Source: Afipia felis ATCC 53690
GTDB taxonomy: Bacteria > Pseudomonadota > Alphaproteobacteria > Rhizobiales > Xanthobacteraceae
DNA: 64,000 bases
Assembly (NCBI RefSeq): GCF_000314735.2
Contig: NZ_KB375270.1
Span: forward strand, 930,001 to 994,000
Direction: 5' to 3'
Position 1 is the first letter of the stretch. Each line of letters begins with the position of its first letter. Below the pieces are notes generated by a model. It searched no databases. It saw nothing but the letters and a program-made list of their open reading frames with translations, and was not told the DNA's origin. Shown here in pieces: positions 8,661-17,032 of this stretch. Position numbers and translations under genes: made by a program.

Positions 8661-9230
8661 TCATGACAGTCCTGCAGCCGGCTGCATCGTGCCGAGGATA
8701 CTTACCGCCAGGAGAACCGCGTATCCCAAAAACTGCTCACCGAGCACGTGACGGCGCAGCCTTGTGGACCAGATGGCCAATTCACCTGCCGTACCCGTTC
8801 GGAGCACGCTCATCGACGGCACGAGCCAGAACCGGTTCGCGACCGCGAGCGCGAGCATTCCGCCGAACAGGGCAAGCTTCCCGAGAAGGATTTGGCCGTA
8901 CGGCGTGTTCAGCAATCCGGACAACGATCCGACCAGAAACCAGCTGTTGACGAGGCCCGACCCGATCAAGGTGGCGACCGCGACATATCCCATGCCGGAG
9001 AACCGCATCAGAATTCGATCCATGTCCTTCGGTCCGATGTTCAGGTCCGTCCCGAGATCACGATGCAGGATCAACGCCAACGGAATGAGGCCGCCGAGCC
9101 AGGCTCCAGCGGCGAGGAGGTGCGCGGCGTCGGCAACAACGTGCATGACGCCAGCCCACCCGTCCTCGATCTGGGCGTGCCCCGTCCCGGCCAGCGATAC
9201 AAAAAGAAGCGCGGCGAGGAGTGGCATCAT
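8661..9230 (-). CDS. copD: CopD, C-terminal part (after in-frame stop)
   Basis: A 189-residue membrane protein carrying the second half of a CopD-family copper-resistance/uptake protein: TGHAQIEDGWAGVMHVVADAAHLL with AAGAWLGGLIPLA, then several membrane helices. The ATG ATG at 9230-9225 follows directly after a TAG in the same frame that ends the N-terminal half. A normal CopD is one polypeptide of about 300 residues, so this is either one gene broken by a point mutation or two coupled genes with restart at the TAG-ATG junction. The conserved histidines expected in the CopD core (HVVADAAH) are intact. Confidence 0.8.
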   Translation of the reverse strand: MMPLLAALLFVSLAGTGHAQIEDGWAGVMHVVADAAHLLAAGAWLGGLIPLALILHRDLGTDLNIGPKDMDRILMRFSGMGYVAVATLIGSGLVNSWFLVGSLSGLLNTPYGQILLGKLALFGGMLALAVANRFWLVPSMSVLRTGTAGELAIWSTRLRRHVLGEQFLGYAVLLAVSILGTMQPAAGLS

Positions 9231-9602
9231 CTAATTCCGGCGATGCGCCGCCGCCTTCGAACGGAGACCCCTTGCCGCGACGCCAACCGTAAGAACCGCG
9301 AGAAGCATGCGCAGCGTCCAGACCTGACCGAAAACCGTGTCGTGGACGACCGCCCACACCGCCTCCGCATCGACCAGATCGCTTATGCTGCCGCTCATGT
9401 TCGCGGCCGCAAACGCGAACCAGCAAAGGCCGCTGAACAGCGCCGCAACGGCAGTCCACAACAGCCATCTGTGCCGCCAGCGGCCCAAGACGTCCGGTTC
9501 GGCTCCCGCGAACGCATAGAGCGGAAACAACGATAGCCCCGCGAGCGTCGTCGTCGCCAGATAATGCAAGAACCGTGCGATGATAAGCCAGGCCTCGATC
9601 AT
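9231..9602 (-). CDS. copD: CopD, N-terminal part (ends at in-frame TAG)
   Basis: A 123-residue membrane protein corresponding to the first four or so helices of CopD: IARFLHYLATTTLAGLSLFP, then WLLWTAVAALFSGLCWFAF and FGQVWTLRMLLAVLTVGV. The TAG at 9233-9231 is in frame with the following 189-residue frame; reading through it would give about 313 residues, the family's normal size. It starts at an ATG overlapping the copC stop by one base (TGATG). CopD sits in the inner membrane and acts with periplasmic CopC in copper transfer. Whether both halves are made and assemble cannot be told from sequence. Confidence 0.8.
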   Translation of the reverse strand: MIEAWLIIARFLHYLATTTLAGLSLFPLYAFAGAEPDVLGRWRHRWLLWTAVAALFSGLCWFAFAAANMSGSISDLVDAEAVWAVVHDTVFGQVWTLRMLLAVLTVGVAARGLRSKAAAHRRN

Positions 9603-9967
9603 CAGCGGGTCACGCTGAACGAATAAGTCCCCCTGACGCGGTGGGTATCGTCCGAGACGGCGTGCCAGTCGACCTTGTACTCGCCGGGAGACAATTCCTC
9701 TTTCAGCGGCACCACCAGGCGCTTCTTGTCGGCTGGATCCGTCTGGGATTTACCGGTCGCAATCGCCCGGCCCGCCTTGTCCTTGATCTCGATGCCGGAG
9801 AATTTCGGTATCACCACTTCGTTGAAAGTGATCCTGATCTGCTTGGGCGCAGTCGTCGCTGCTCCTACGGCAGGTTCGGAGGTCTCGAGTTGCGGATGAG
9901 CAAGGGCAGCTCCGCTTGAAAAGATTGCTGCGAGCAATGCAATGATAGCCGTTGAAGTCTTCGACAT
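9602..9967 (-). CDS. copC: CopC, periplasmic copper-binding protein
   Basis: A 121-residue CopC: signal peptide (KTSTAIIALLAAIFSSGAALA) followed directly by HPQLETSEPAVGA, the N-terminal histidine typical of the mature Cu(II) site. The family ending SDDTHRVRGTYSFSV supplies further ligands (D and H). The ATG at 9967 has AGGAAAA upstream and defines the signal peptide; longer in-frame starts would run into a multicopper-oxidase remnant. The stop overlaps the copD start, so the two are coupled. It binds copper in the periplasm and hands it to or from CopD. Confidence 0.95.
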   Translation of the reverse strand: MSKTSTAIIALLAAIFSSGAALAHPQLETSEPAVGAATTAPKQIRITFNEVVIPKFSGIEIKDKAGRAIATGKSQTDPADKKRLVVPLKEELSPGEYKVDWHAVSDDTHRVRGTYSFSVTR

Positions 9968-9996
9968 TTGTTTTCCTGTTGCGGTGAAGCGGAGGT

Positions 9997-10112
9997 TCAT
10001 TTCACGTCGAGAACGAGCATCAGGCCTCCGCCGCCCTGCTGCTCGACATTGTTGTTCGCGGTGTGATGCGGGATGTGGCAATGCACGAACCACTTGCCGG
10101 GCTTGCGCGATG
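9997..10112 (-). pseudogene. Tail of a lost multicopper oxidase
   Basis: In the frame ending at TGA 9997-9999 the leftward strand encodes KPGKWFVHCHIPHHT and then a tail GGGGLMLVLDVK. This is the C-terminal type 1/type 3 copper motif (HCHxxxH) of a CopA/PcoA or laccase-like multicopper oxidase. Nothing upstream of it remains, because the OpgC-like gene at 10130 abuts it. The end point given is approximate. It suggests copC once followed an oxidase gene that was replaced or deleted. Confidence 0.75.
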
Positions 10113-10129
10113 ACCGGTGGGTGCATCAT

Positions 10130-11326
10130 TCATCCTCCCTTTTCCGGCCGATTGCAGCGCGCGACCGATGCCCTGGGAGAACGCACGTCAAGAGTTCGGG
10201 ACCACGTCCGATAGAGCGCGACGGCCGTCATCAGTAAAATTCCGCCAATGCTCACTCCAATTTGGGTAAGCAGACGGTCCGAATACATCTCCAGAATGAA
10301 ATGCCCGACGAACGACAGGAAAATCCCTGTGCAGAATACTTCTAAAGATCTCTGCCCGCACACTATGGCCGGGCGGGCCAATTTCGAATCGAGACCTTTC
10401 CAGTTTCGTGGAACGAGGCGAACCACGATCACGGCAAGTGCCAGAAAATGAAGGATTCTATAGGGAGCGAGATTCGTTTTCTCACTGAGAACATCGAACA
10501 TAGGCAACAACGTCGATAACCCAAGGCGAGCGCCGACCGTCACAACGAACGCGAAGACCACGAAAGCCACGCTCGCGGTCAGGATCATTCGGGAGCGAGC
10601 CAACGCCTGTGCCCGAGAGGCGCCGCCCAATGCCGCCCAAGCGCCCATCGTGAACAGAAGCTGCCATGTGAACGGATTGAAGTACCAGCCGCCAGATGGA
10701 TGCGCAGGGAAATTCCAGCCGAAATGACGCGCCAGCACATAGACCGTGATTGCCGCAGCCAGCGCCGCGTTCGGAGCCCGCATCATCAGCATCAGCAACG
10801 GTGCAAATCCAGCCATCAGAACGATGTACAATGGCAGGACGTCCAAGTTGAGTGGCTTGAACCTGAGAAGGAGTCCCTGCGTAAGCGTCGCCACCGGTTG
10901 CTCGATCAATCCGGCCACGTTGAATTCATCCAGAAGGTGGGAATGTCCGTAGTCTTGCGCCACATACCCGATGGCCGCGGCGTAGAACACAAACAACAAG
11001 ATATGCGCCACATAAAGTTGCCAAACGCGGCGGATCAGCAGGGCCGTCCCCGCGAGGTATCCCTGCGCGGCCATCCTGCGTGCATAGATGAACGCGGCGG
11101 TATACCCGGAAATGAACACGAAAACGTCCGCCGCATCGCTGAAGCCGTAGTTTCGCGTGGTCACCCAAGCAACCAAGTTGTTCGGAATGTGATCCAGGAA
11201 GATCGCCCAGTTCGCCAACCCGCGGAACAGATCCAGCCGGAGGTCACGCTTGGAGGGTGACGTTTCCTTTGCGATCGGTCTCTCCGTTGACATCGATACG
11301 GGCGGACGGGGCATGGCAAGGCTCAT
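10130..11326 (-). CDS. OpgC-like membrane acyltransferase, copy 2
   Basis: A 398-residue multi-pass membrane protein of the OpgC_C family, paralogous to 57-1271: KRDLRLDLFRGLANWAIFLD, NYGFSDAADVFVFISGYTAA, RFKPLNLDVLPLYIVLMAGF. The start at 11326 has GGAAGGA seven bases upstream. The family succinylates osmoregulated periplasmic glucans; the acceptor here is unknown. The gene ends 18 bases before the oxidase tail, so its 3' side is a recombination junction. A role in altering envelope charge under copper stress is only a suggestion from repeated co-location with copper genes. Confidence 0.85.
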   Translation of the reverse strand: MSLAMPRPPVSMSTERPIAKETSPSKRDLRLDLFRGLANWAIFLDHIPNNLVAWVTTRNYGFSDAADVFVFISGYTAAFIYARRMAAQGYLAGTALLIRRVWQLYVAHILLFVFYAAAIGYVAQDYGHSHLLDEFNVAGLIEQPVATLTQGLLLRFKPLNLDVLPLYIVLMAGFAPLLMLMMRAPNAALAAAITVYVLARHFGWNFPAHPSGGWYFNPFTWQLLFTMGAWAALGGASRAQALARSRMILTASVAFVVFAFVVTVGARLGLSTLLPMFDVLSEKTNLAPYRILHFLALAVIVVRLVPRNWKGLDSKLARPAIVCGQRSLEVFCTGIFLSFVGHFILEMYSDRLLTQIGVSIGGILLMTAVALYRTWSRTLDVRSPRASVARCNRPEKGG

Positions 11327-11411
11327 CGCAATCCTTCCGACCTGTCGCGATCGCGTTCTGTTTCAGTCGTCGCCGCCGCAGAGCGCGCGCCGAACAATGC
11401 CGTCTCAATGA

Positions 11412-12083
11412 TCATCGCAGGTTCAATCTGAAAAGGAGGCTTCCGCCGACGTGAGGAAGTTCGGGATGCCACGGTATGTTTGCTCGCCGGACGCTCCGGA
11501 ACCCGAGCACCCGGTAGAAGGCTATCGCGCGCGTGTTGTCGGCCCAGACGTGAAGCGTGACCGATCGAAAACCTTGCCGCTTCGCCTCCGCGATGACCGC
11601 TTCAACTAGACGAACGCCGACGCCTTTCCTGCGCCAAGCCGGATTCACGGCTATGTTGTTGAGCAGATAGCTGCGTGAATCGTTCAATCGGGTCCGCGCC
11701 TCCAAATGTTCCTCGCGCGCCGTCAATGTCATGCTTCGGTCATTGTCAATGATACGCGCTGGAAATGCATTCGCGAGTCCGATGACCTTGCCGTTTGATT
11801 CAGCTGCGAGGCAGTTTCGGTACGAAAAGAGGCCGGTCTCACTCGCAATCATCTTGCAATAGATCGCCCGGGCATCCGCCGTCGGATCGATCCCCCTTGC
11901 AATGAACGCCAGCGTCTCTCCTCCTGCGATATCCGCCAGAACGGCAAGCGCATCACTGTCGGTCGCCATCGCCTTCCGGACTACCAAACTGAAACTGGTA
12001 ACGTTCCCTGCCCCCCAGGCTCCAACGGTACCGCCTTGGGATGAACCTGCATTCGGTTCGTGCCAGATGTCGCCCTTGGTCAT
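11412..12083 (-). CDS. GNAT-family N-acetyltransferase
   Basis: A 223-residue protein with a C-terminal GNAT fold. The acetyl-CoA-binding signature is NNIAVNPAWRRKGVGVRLVE, followed by VTLHVWADNTRAIAFYRVLG. The substrate is unknown. The start is uncertain: ATG 12083 has GGAG six bases upstream, ATG 12095 is in frame just before it, and a TTG at 12131 would also be open. It sits among copper genes on the same strand but has no known copper role; it may be a passenger. Confidence 0.8.
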   Translation of the reverse strand: MTKGDIWHEPNAGSSQGGTVGAWGAGNVTSFSLVVRKAMATDSDALAVLADIAGGETLAFIARGIDPTADARAIYCKMIASETGLFSYRNCLAAESNGKVIGLANAFPARIIDNDRSMTLTAREEHLEARTRLNDSRSYLLNNIAVNPAWRRKGVGVRLVEAVIAEAKRQGFRSVTLHVWADNTRAIAFYRVLGFRSVRRANIPWHPELPHVGGSLLFRLNLR

Positions 12084-12183
12084 TGGCGACTCCATTGTGC
12101 AAACGATCCCGCCATCGTAACTCCTGCTCAACCGCGCCCGACGCCGCCGATCCCGAGGTCGGCGACGTCGAACTGCCGCGGTT

Positions 12184-12489
12184 TTATTTCTGCTTCTCGA
12201 TCTTGGTGACGGTGATGCCAGCCGCCGCCCGTTCGGCTTGGAATTGCACTTTGTCGCCGACCTTGACCTGTTTCAGCATCGCTGGGTCCTGGACGCGGAA
12301 CACCATTGTCATGCCGTCCTCGTCCATATCGAGGTTCTTGATCGGGCCGTGCTTCATGGTGATCTTGCCCGCGGACTCGTCGATCTTTTTGACTTCACCC
12401 TTCACCATGTCCGCCTGCGCCATTGCTGCGGTGAACGACAAGGCGAAAGCGATCGCGGCAATTCCCGATATGATGTTGCGTGTTTTCAT
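12184..12489 (-). CDS. CusF-like periplasmic copper-binding protein
   Basis: A 101-residue protein with a signal peptide (RNIISGIAAIAFALSFTAAMAQA) and a small OB-fold resembling CusF: VKGEVKKIDESAGKITMKHG, LDMDEDGMTMVFRV, VKVGDKVQF. CusF binds Cu(+)/Ag(+) with His, two Met and Trp; here TMKHGPIKNLDM and MTMVF provide the His and Met, and the Trp position looks replaced. GAAGAGGAG lies upstream of the ATG. It is likely to shuttle copper in the periplasm to the CusCBA exporter. Confidence 0.88.
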   Translation of the reverse strand: MKTRNIISGIAAIAFALSFTAAMAQADMVKGEVKKIDESAGKITMKHGPIKNLDMDEDGMTMVFRVQDPAMLKQVKVGDKVQFQAERAAAGITVTKIEKQK

Positions 12490-12704
12490 TTTTTACTCCT
12501 CTTCAGTTACTGCACCTTCCCTTGGAAGGCCTTCTTTCACGCTGCCCGCGCTGTACCCTGTTGCGCGCGTCGCGGAGGATGAACAGTTCTCCGACGACCA
12601 CGCTCTCGGTCACGTTTAGGCAGCAGTGAGCTTTCGGATGGCTCGATCGTTTGTCCTGTTATCCGGAGTCGGAATTTTTCTTTCCTGCATGGCAATCAAG
12701 CGGG

Positions 12705-13187
12705 TTACTTGACGACAACAGTGCCGATCATTCCTGCCTCGCGGTGACCTGGAATCAGGCATGAGTATTCAAACGTGCCACTCTTCGTGAATTTCCAGAC
12801 GATCTCTCCGGTCTTCTTCGGCGCCAGGCGGATGCCGTTCGGATCATCGTGCTCCATGTCCGGATTCTTCTTCATGGCCTCCGCGTGCTTCAGGTTTTCC
12901 GCAGTGGTAGCGAGAATGAACTCGTGCTCCAGCTCGCCATTGTTGCGAAGCATAAACTTGACCTGTTCGCCCTTCTTCACTTCGATCTTGGCTGGGATGA
13001 ACGTCATCTTGCCGTCGGGTTCACCCATCGTGACCTGAATGATCCGTGCGGGCTTCGTCGTATCTCCGGGTTCACCGGCGGAGTAGGTTTCGTCGTGATG
13101 TCCCGCGGGCCCTGGTCCAGCCCATGCCGATGCCGAGAGAAGCATGGTGGCGCACAATACGACGCCGGTTCGATGAAGTGCTTTCAT
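12705..13187 (-). CDS. Cupredoxin-family copper protein
   Basis: A 160-residue exported protein with a plastocyanin-like domain. The signal peptide (KALHRTGVVLCATMLLSASAWA) is followed by a domain containing NNGELEHEFIL and, near the C-terminus, GTFEYSCLIPGHREAGMIG. These supply the type 1 ligands His, Cys, His and Met. The ATG at 13187 is preceded by AAAGGAGATTGAC, which decides it over an upstream start. It is 47 bases downstream of the multicopper oxidase and is probably its periplasmic electron or copper partner. Confidence 0.9.
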   Translation of the reverse strand: MKALHRTGVVLCATMLLSASAWAGPGPAGHHDETYSAGEPGDTTKPARIIQVTMGEPDGKMTFIPAKIEVKKGEQVKFMLRNNGELEHEFILATTAENLKHAEAMKKNPDMEHDDPNGIRLAPKKTGEIVWKFTKSGTFEYSCLIPGHREAGMIGTVVVK

Positions 13188-13234
13188 GTCAATCTCCTTT
13201 GTTGGTCGCGATTTGTGCTTCGTGCAGTGGCGGT

Positions 13235-14596
13235 TCACATCCCCTTCATCTTCATGCCTTTCATCTTTGCAGCGCCCGCAGCATCTTTGTCGTTCTGCGG
13301 TCGGACCGGCTCCGCAGCCGGAGCATCGACTTCATATGCGACGGTGCCGGGCGGATTCTTGTAGGGGCCGGGATCGCTGTAATCGTCGCGGGCCATGCCT
13401 TCGCGGATCTTCATCACCGTAAACATTCCGCCCATCTCGATCGGTCCGAATTGCCCGGAGCCCGTCATCATCGGCAGTGTGTTGTCGGGTGCGGGCATTT
13501 CCATCTCGCCCATCGCCATCCCGGTCGAGCCCATCACCATGGCGTCAGGTGCCAGCTTGCCGACCGCCTTGGCCAAATCCTTCTTCGAGACGCCAATCAT
13601 GTTGCGCATATCGTGTCCCATGGCGTTCATGGTGTGATGCGACTTGTGGCAGTGAAACGCCCAGTCGCCGGGATTGTCGGCGACGACGTCGAACGCGCGA
13701 ACCGCGCCGACAGGTACGTCGGTCGTCGTCTCCGGCCATTGCGCGCTTTCGGGAACCCAGCCGCCGTCGGTGCAGCTGACGGCAAAGTGGTGTCCGTGGA
13801 GATGGATGGGGTGGTTGGTCATCGTGAGATTGCCGATCCGGACACGAACCTTGTCGCCGAGACGGACTGGCAACGGATCGATCCCAGGAAACACGCGGCT
13901 ATTCCAGGTCCACATGTTGAAATTGGTCATCTCGTTGACCTTCGGCAGATAAGTGCCGGGGTCGATGTCGTAGGTGCTCATGATGAAGACGAAGTCGCGA
14001 TCGACCGGGCGGAAGGACGGGTCGCGCGGGTGCACGACGAACATCCCCATCATGCCCATCGCCATCTGCACCATTTCGTCGGAGTGCGGGTGATACATGA
14101 ATGTCCCGCTCTTCTTCAGCTCGAATTCGTAGACGAAGGTTTTGCCCGGTTTGATGTGCGGCTGGGTCAATCCGCCAACGCCATCCATGCCACTCGGCAA
14201 AATCATGCCGTGCCAATGGACTGTCGTATGTTCGGGTAGTTTGTTGGTGACGAAGATGCGGACCTTGTCGCCTTCAACCGCTTCGATCGTCGGCCCCGGC
14301 GCCTGGCCGTTGTAGCCCCAAAGATACGCCTTCATGCCGTCGGCGAACTCCCGCACCACGGGCTCTGCGACAAGATGGAATTCCTTCCAGTCGCCATTCA
14401 TCCGCCAAGGCAACGACCAACCGTTGAGGGTGACAACCGGGCGATAGTCCGGACCGCTGGTTGGGTGCAGCGGCGGCTGCATCGTCACCTTGTCCATGTT
14501 CGGCGCTTCCGGAATGTTTGCCGCCTGCACGCGGCCACTGACGGCGCTCGCGCTAACCAACGCAGCTGTTCCCAAAAATCCTCTTCGCGATAGCAT
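13235..14596 (-). CDS. Tat-exported multicopper oxidase
   Basis: A 453-residue multicopper oxidase with a twin-arginine signal (SRRGFLGTAALVSASAVSG). All four copper-ligand blocks are present: HWHG (about 127-130), HPH (169-171), HPIHLHGH (262-269) and HCHKSHH (315-321). The C-terminal 130 residues are rich in Met and end MKGMKMKGM, resembling the methionine-rich regions that give cuprous-oxidase activity in CueO/CopA. It is likely to oxidise periplasmic Cu(+) to Cu(II). The ATG at 14596 has GGAGATCAAC upstream; an ATG at 14611 is possible but less well placed. It overlaps the region of the tolC-like stop and belongs to the same operon. Confidence 0.93.
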   Translation of the reverse strand: MLSRRGFLGTAALVSASAVSGRVQAANIPEAPNMDKVTMQPPLHPTSGPDYRPVVTLNGWSLPWRMNGDWKEFHLVAEPVVREFADGMKAYLWGYNGQAPGPTIEAVEGDKVRIFVTNKLPEHTTVHWHGMILPSGMDGVGGLTQPHIKPGKTFVYEFELKKSGTFMYHPHSDEMVQMAMGMMGMFVVHPRDPSFRPVDRDFVFIMSTYDIDPGTYLPKVNEMTNFNMWTWNSRVFPGIDPLPVRLGDKVRVRIGNLTMTNHPIHLHGHHFAVSCTDGGWVPESAQWPETTTDVPVGAVRAFDVVADNPGDWAFHCHKSHHTMNAMGHDMRNMIGVSKKDLAKAVGKLAPDAMVMGSTGMAMGEMEMPAPDNTLPMMTGSGQFGPIEMGGMFTVMKIREGMARDDYSDPGPYKNPPGTVAYEVDAPAAEPVRPQNDKDAAGAAKMKGMKMKGM

Positions 14597-14607
14597 GTTG
14601 ATCTCCA

Positions 14608-16065
14608 TCAATGGCTGCCGCCGCCAGCTTGGGCGGTCGTCGTCGAACGGGATTCCGTTGGTGTTTCTCCAGAGCCGCCGCCGTTGACGGCGGTCTGAAG
14701 GTCGGACTGTGCGAACCAGAAAGCCCGCTTGGCTTCGATGGCCGCACGTAACGAGGCAATGCGTTGACGCGCTTCCGTCAGCAGCGCGAAAACGTCGACC
14801 TGCATACTTGAGAAACGCAGTTGCATCTCTTCCGTGATGATCTTGCGCAGCGGCAGGACCTCGCGCTGATACTGGCTGGCAATTTCAAAGGACGAGCGAT
14901 AAGTGCGGTACGCATCGCGCGCTTCCGACCGAACATTGACGGCCTTCTCGGTCAGACGGTTGAAAGCCCGGTTGTAGGTCTCCGTGGCCTGCCGGACTCT
15001 CACCTCGCCGCCATCGAAGATCGGAATCTGGAACTGGATGTCAAATCCACGCTCACGGAACGGTGCACCTTCCGGATCGCGCGTCTTCCGATCGATACCA
15101 GCTATATCCAGCATCGTGACGAATCGGCTGGCTTCGGTGAGGTTCAGGGATTTTGCAAGCGCGCCGAGTTCGATACGGGCGATCTGCAGATCGATCCGGT
15201 GTTCAACGGCGTCCACTTCGATGCGCGGTAAGGTCCGCGGGCGCGGCGGCAAAGCCGGTAGGTGGCTCGGCAGTTTGAAATTCAGATCTCCGTCCCACAG
15301 GCCCAACAGTCGCGCCAGAACTTCGCGCGAACTGGTTGCCTCCTGACGCAGCGTCGCAAGGTCCGCCGTGGTTTCCGCATAGAAGACCTGCTCGCGTGCC
15401 TGATCGAGCTTGTTGAGAGAGCCAGTCTCGCCAAGCTTTTTCGACAGTTGCGCGGTGGCTTCGGCGGTGCTCTTAGCGTCGCTGAGAAGGCCGACCAGTT
15501 CGTTTGCGGCAACCGCGCGGTAGTAAGCACGTCTGACATCGGCAGCAAGGCGCAGTGTTTCCAATGCGGCGCGAAGCTGTGCCTGATGGAAACGCTGTTT
15601 TGCGATTTCGGATCGGAACGGTAGCGTCGCAAGTGCGAGGATGTCTCCCACGACTTGGCGCTCGATCTCGGTCGCGCCATTGCCCGAAATGCGCGAGACT
15701 GAGAACGTCGGATTGGGCGGCAGGCTTTCCTGGACACGATCGGCTTCCGCCAATGCCAATTCATTGTATGCGGCCTGCAAGCCGCGATTGTTGAGCAGCG
15801 CGACCTGAACGGCGGTATCAACATTGAGCGTCCGGCGTAGCAAATGCTTGACTCTGTCGCTGGTCTGCTGCGCCTCATCCACCGAGCGGATCGCGATCAC
15901 ATCCTTCTTGATCGTATGATCGGCGACATCGACAACGACGCCCATTCCCCGATCCGGCGAGAAGGTCGCACAACCAGAAAGAAGGAGGGAAACGGCGAGT
16001 GCCAACACCGACCGATTGCTTCGGAGGAGGCTCTGATGCGGCAGCACGCCACGGATAATTTTCAT
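14608..16065 (-). CDS. TolC/CusC-family outer-membrane efflux lipoprotein
   Basis: A 485-residue outer-membrane factor. The signal peptide ends in a lipobox (LLLSGC, Cys32), so the protein is probably lipid-anchored. Two repeats of the TolC-type alpha-helical domain follow: NRGLQAAYNELALAEADRVQ and IEVDAVEHRIDLQIARIELG. It probably forms the exit channel for the CusBA pump, although cusBA is 8 kb away on the same strand. It lies between a small lipoprotein and the multicopper oxidase in a tightly packed operon, with AGGAGC before its ATG. Confidence 0.9.
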   Translation of the reverse strand: MKIIRGVLPHQSLLRSNRSVLALAVSLLLSGCATFSPDRGMGVVVDVADHTIKKDVIAIRSVDEAQQTSDRVKHLLRRTLNVDTAVQVALLNNRGLQAAYNELALAEADRVQESLPPNPTFSVSRISGNGATEIERQVVGDILALATLPFRSEIAKQRFHQAQLRAALETLRLAADVRRAYYRAVAANELVGLLSDAKSTAEATAQLSKKLGETGSLNKLDQAREQVFYAETTADLATLRQEATSSREVLARLLGLWDGDLNFKLPSHLPALPPRPRTLPRIEVDAVEHRIDLQIARIELGALAKSLNLTEASRFVTMLDIAGIDRKTRDPEGAPFRERGFDIQFQIPIFDGGEVRVRQATETYNRAFNRLTEKAVNVRSEARDAYRTYRSSFEIASQYQREVLPLRKIITEEMQLRFSSMQVDVFALLTEARQRIASLRAAIEAKRAFWFAQSDLQTAVNGGGSGETPTESRSTTTAQAGGGSH

Positions 16066-16074
16066 GACGCGCTC

Positions 16075-16374
16075 CTAGTGCTCGTGCCCGGATTTCGGTG
16101 ACGGGGTGACGCGCTGGTTCTGCTCCGCCCAGCCGGTAGGCGTGGTCGGGCGGAGGCTTGTATAAGGAGCGATGGTCGATCGGTAGCCGACGCCCGCGAC
16201 TTTTGCCCCAGCATCAGCAGGATCTGCGCCGACGAGCGGCCCAGTCGGTACCGTGCAGCCGCCCAGTGTCATGGCCGCCAAAGCCACGCCTGCGAATGCT
16301 CTAAGTGTTCTTCCGAATATTTTGCGCACCACCGAACCAACGGCGGCGACGATCGCCCCAATTTGCGCTGACAT
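16075..16374 (-). CDS. Small lipoprotein of the copper operon
   Basis: A 99-residue protein with a hydrophobic segment and a lipobox (MTLGGC, Cys40), then VGYRSTIAPYTSLRPTTPTG and a His-containing end (SGHEH). No domain of known function is recognised. AGGAAA precedes the ATG. It is first in the operon leading into tolC-like, multicopper oxidase and cupredoxin genes, and a CsoR-like palindrome lies 38-54 bases upstream of its start. It may support outer-membrane assembly or copper binding, which is inference from position. Confidence 0.7.
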   Translation of the reverse strand: MSAQIGAIVAAVGSVVRKIFGRTLRAFAGVALAAMTLGGCTVPTGPLVGADPADAGAKVAGVGYRSTIAPYTSLRPTTPTGWAEQNQRVTPSPKSGHEH

Positions 16375-16411
16375 AGATGTTTCCTGAACTGACGATGGAC
16401 CACAGGTGCGC

Positions 16412-16428
16412 GTACCCCGAACGGGTAC
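16412..16428. promoter_or_regulatory. CsoR-like operator 2
   Basis: A perfect inverted repeat GTACCC-N5-GGGTAC, the same 6-5-6 layout as the site at 17318-17334 next to the csoR-like gene. GC-rich tracts flanked by TA in a two-fold repeat are typical of CsoR/RcnR-family operators. It is placed where a promoter for the 16374-to-12705 operon should be. Copper-dependent derepression is inferred. Confidence 0.65.
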
Positions 16429-16453
16429 GGCGCCGCGTCACGCTGCTGTCAGG

Positions 16454-16948
16454 TCAGGAATTGGGGGGACGATAAAGCTGTGGGGGCGAATTGTCCGCAA
16501 GCTTCCGATGGTTGTCTGAAGCCTGGATGGCCTTCGGCACTGACGGATGTGCCACGGCGAGGAGTGTCGGCGCGGGGAGCGCGGTGACGCAAATTAGGCC
16601 ACAACACTTTCCATCCGCCGAATGCGGTGCCTTTGTCGAACCGGCATCACTCTTCAATGCGACAAGGCTCGCATTATGATCGGCGGATGAACCCGCGTGG
16701 GTCTCGATGCCGGAATGAGGATGAGCATTCCCGCCTTTATGGACGTGAATCGCGCCTTCACTATGCACATGATCGTTGTGCACGTGAACCATGCCCGGCA
16801 CATGATCCTCGTCGGTCAGACAGTAAGGCGTTGCCTGACTGCCTGGTAAGGCGAAGGACAACGTCGGTGCCAGCGCGCAAAACAGATAAGCCAGGGCGAC
16901 AAACCACCCTGCTTTCCGCCGTTGCGTCCTGGTAAGTCCGAGCAGCAT
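16454..16948 (-). CDS. His-rich exported protein
   Basis: A 164-residue protein with a hydrophobic N-terminal segment (WFVALAYLFCALAPTLSFALP) and a histidine-rich middle (VHVHNDHVHSEGAIHVHKGG, then NAHPHSGIETHAG). A conserved-looking CCGLICVTALPAP follows. It resembles short DUF2946-type proteins in copper loci but is not firmly assigned. No clear Shine-Dalgarno sequence precedes the ATG at 16948, so the start is uncertain. Metal buffering in the periplasm is likely from composition. Confidence 0.65.
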   Translation of the reverse strand: MLLGLTRTQRRKAGWFVALAYLFCALAPTLSFALPGSQATPYCLTDEDHVPGMVHVHNDHVHSEGAIHVHKGGNAHPHSGIETHAGSSADHNASLVALKSDAGSTKAPHSADGKCCGLICVTALPAPTLLAVAHPSVPKAIQASDNHRKLADNSPPQLYRPPNS

Positions 16949-17032
16949 TAACGCTTAGTACCCTCGATTTGCCGTATCCGAATTTGCAACCATAGTCGCT
17001 AAACCTTGTACCGCCAAGATGGAACCTAGAGC

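Noticed and set aside
13046..14239. 397-codon plus-strand open frame opposite the multicopper oxidase
   Set aside because: It is an antisense shadow with no family match; all copper motifs are on the other strand.
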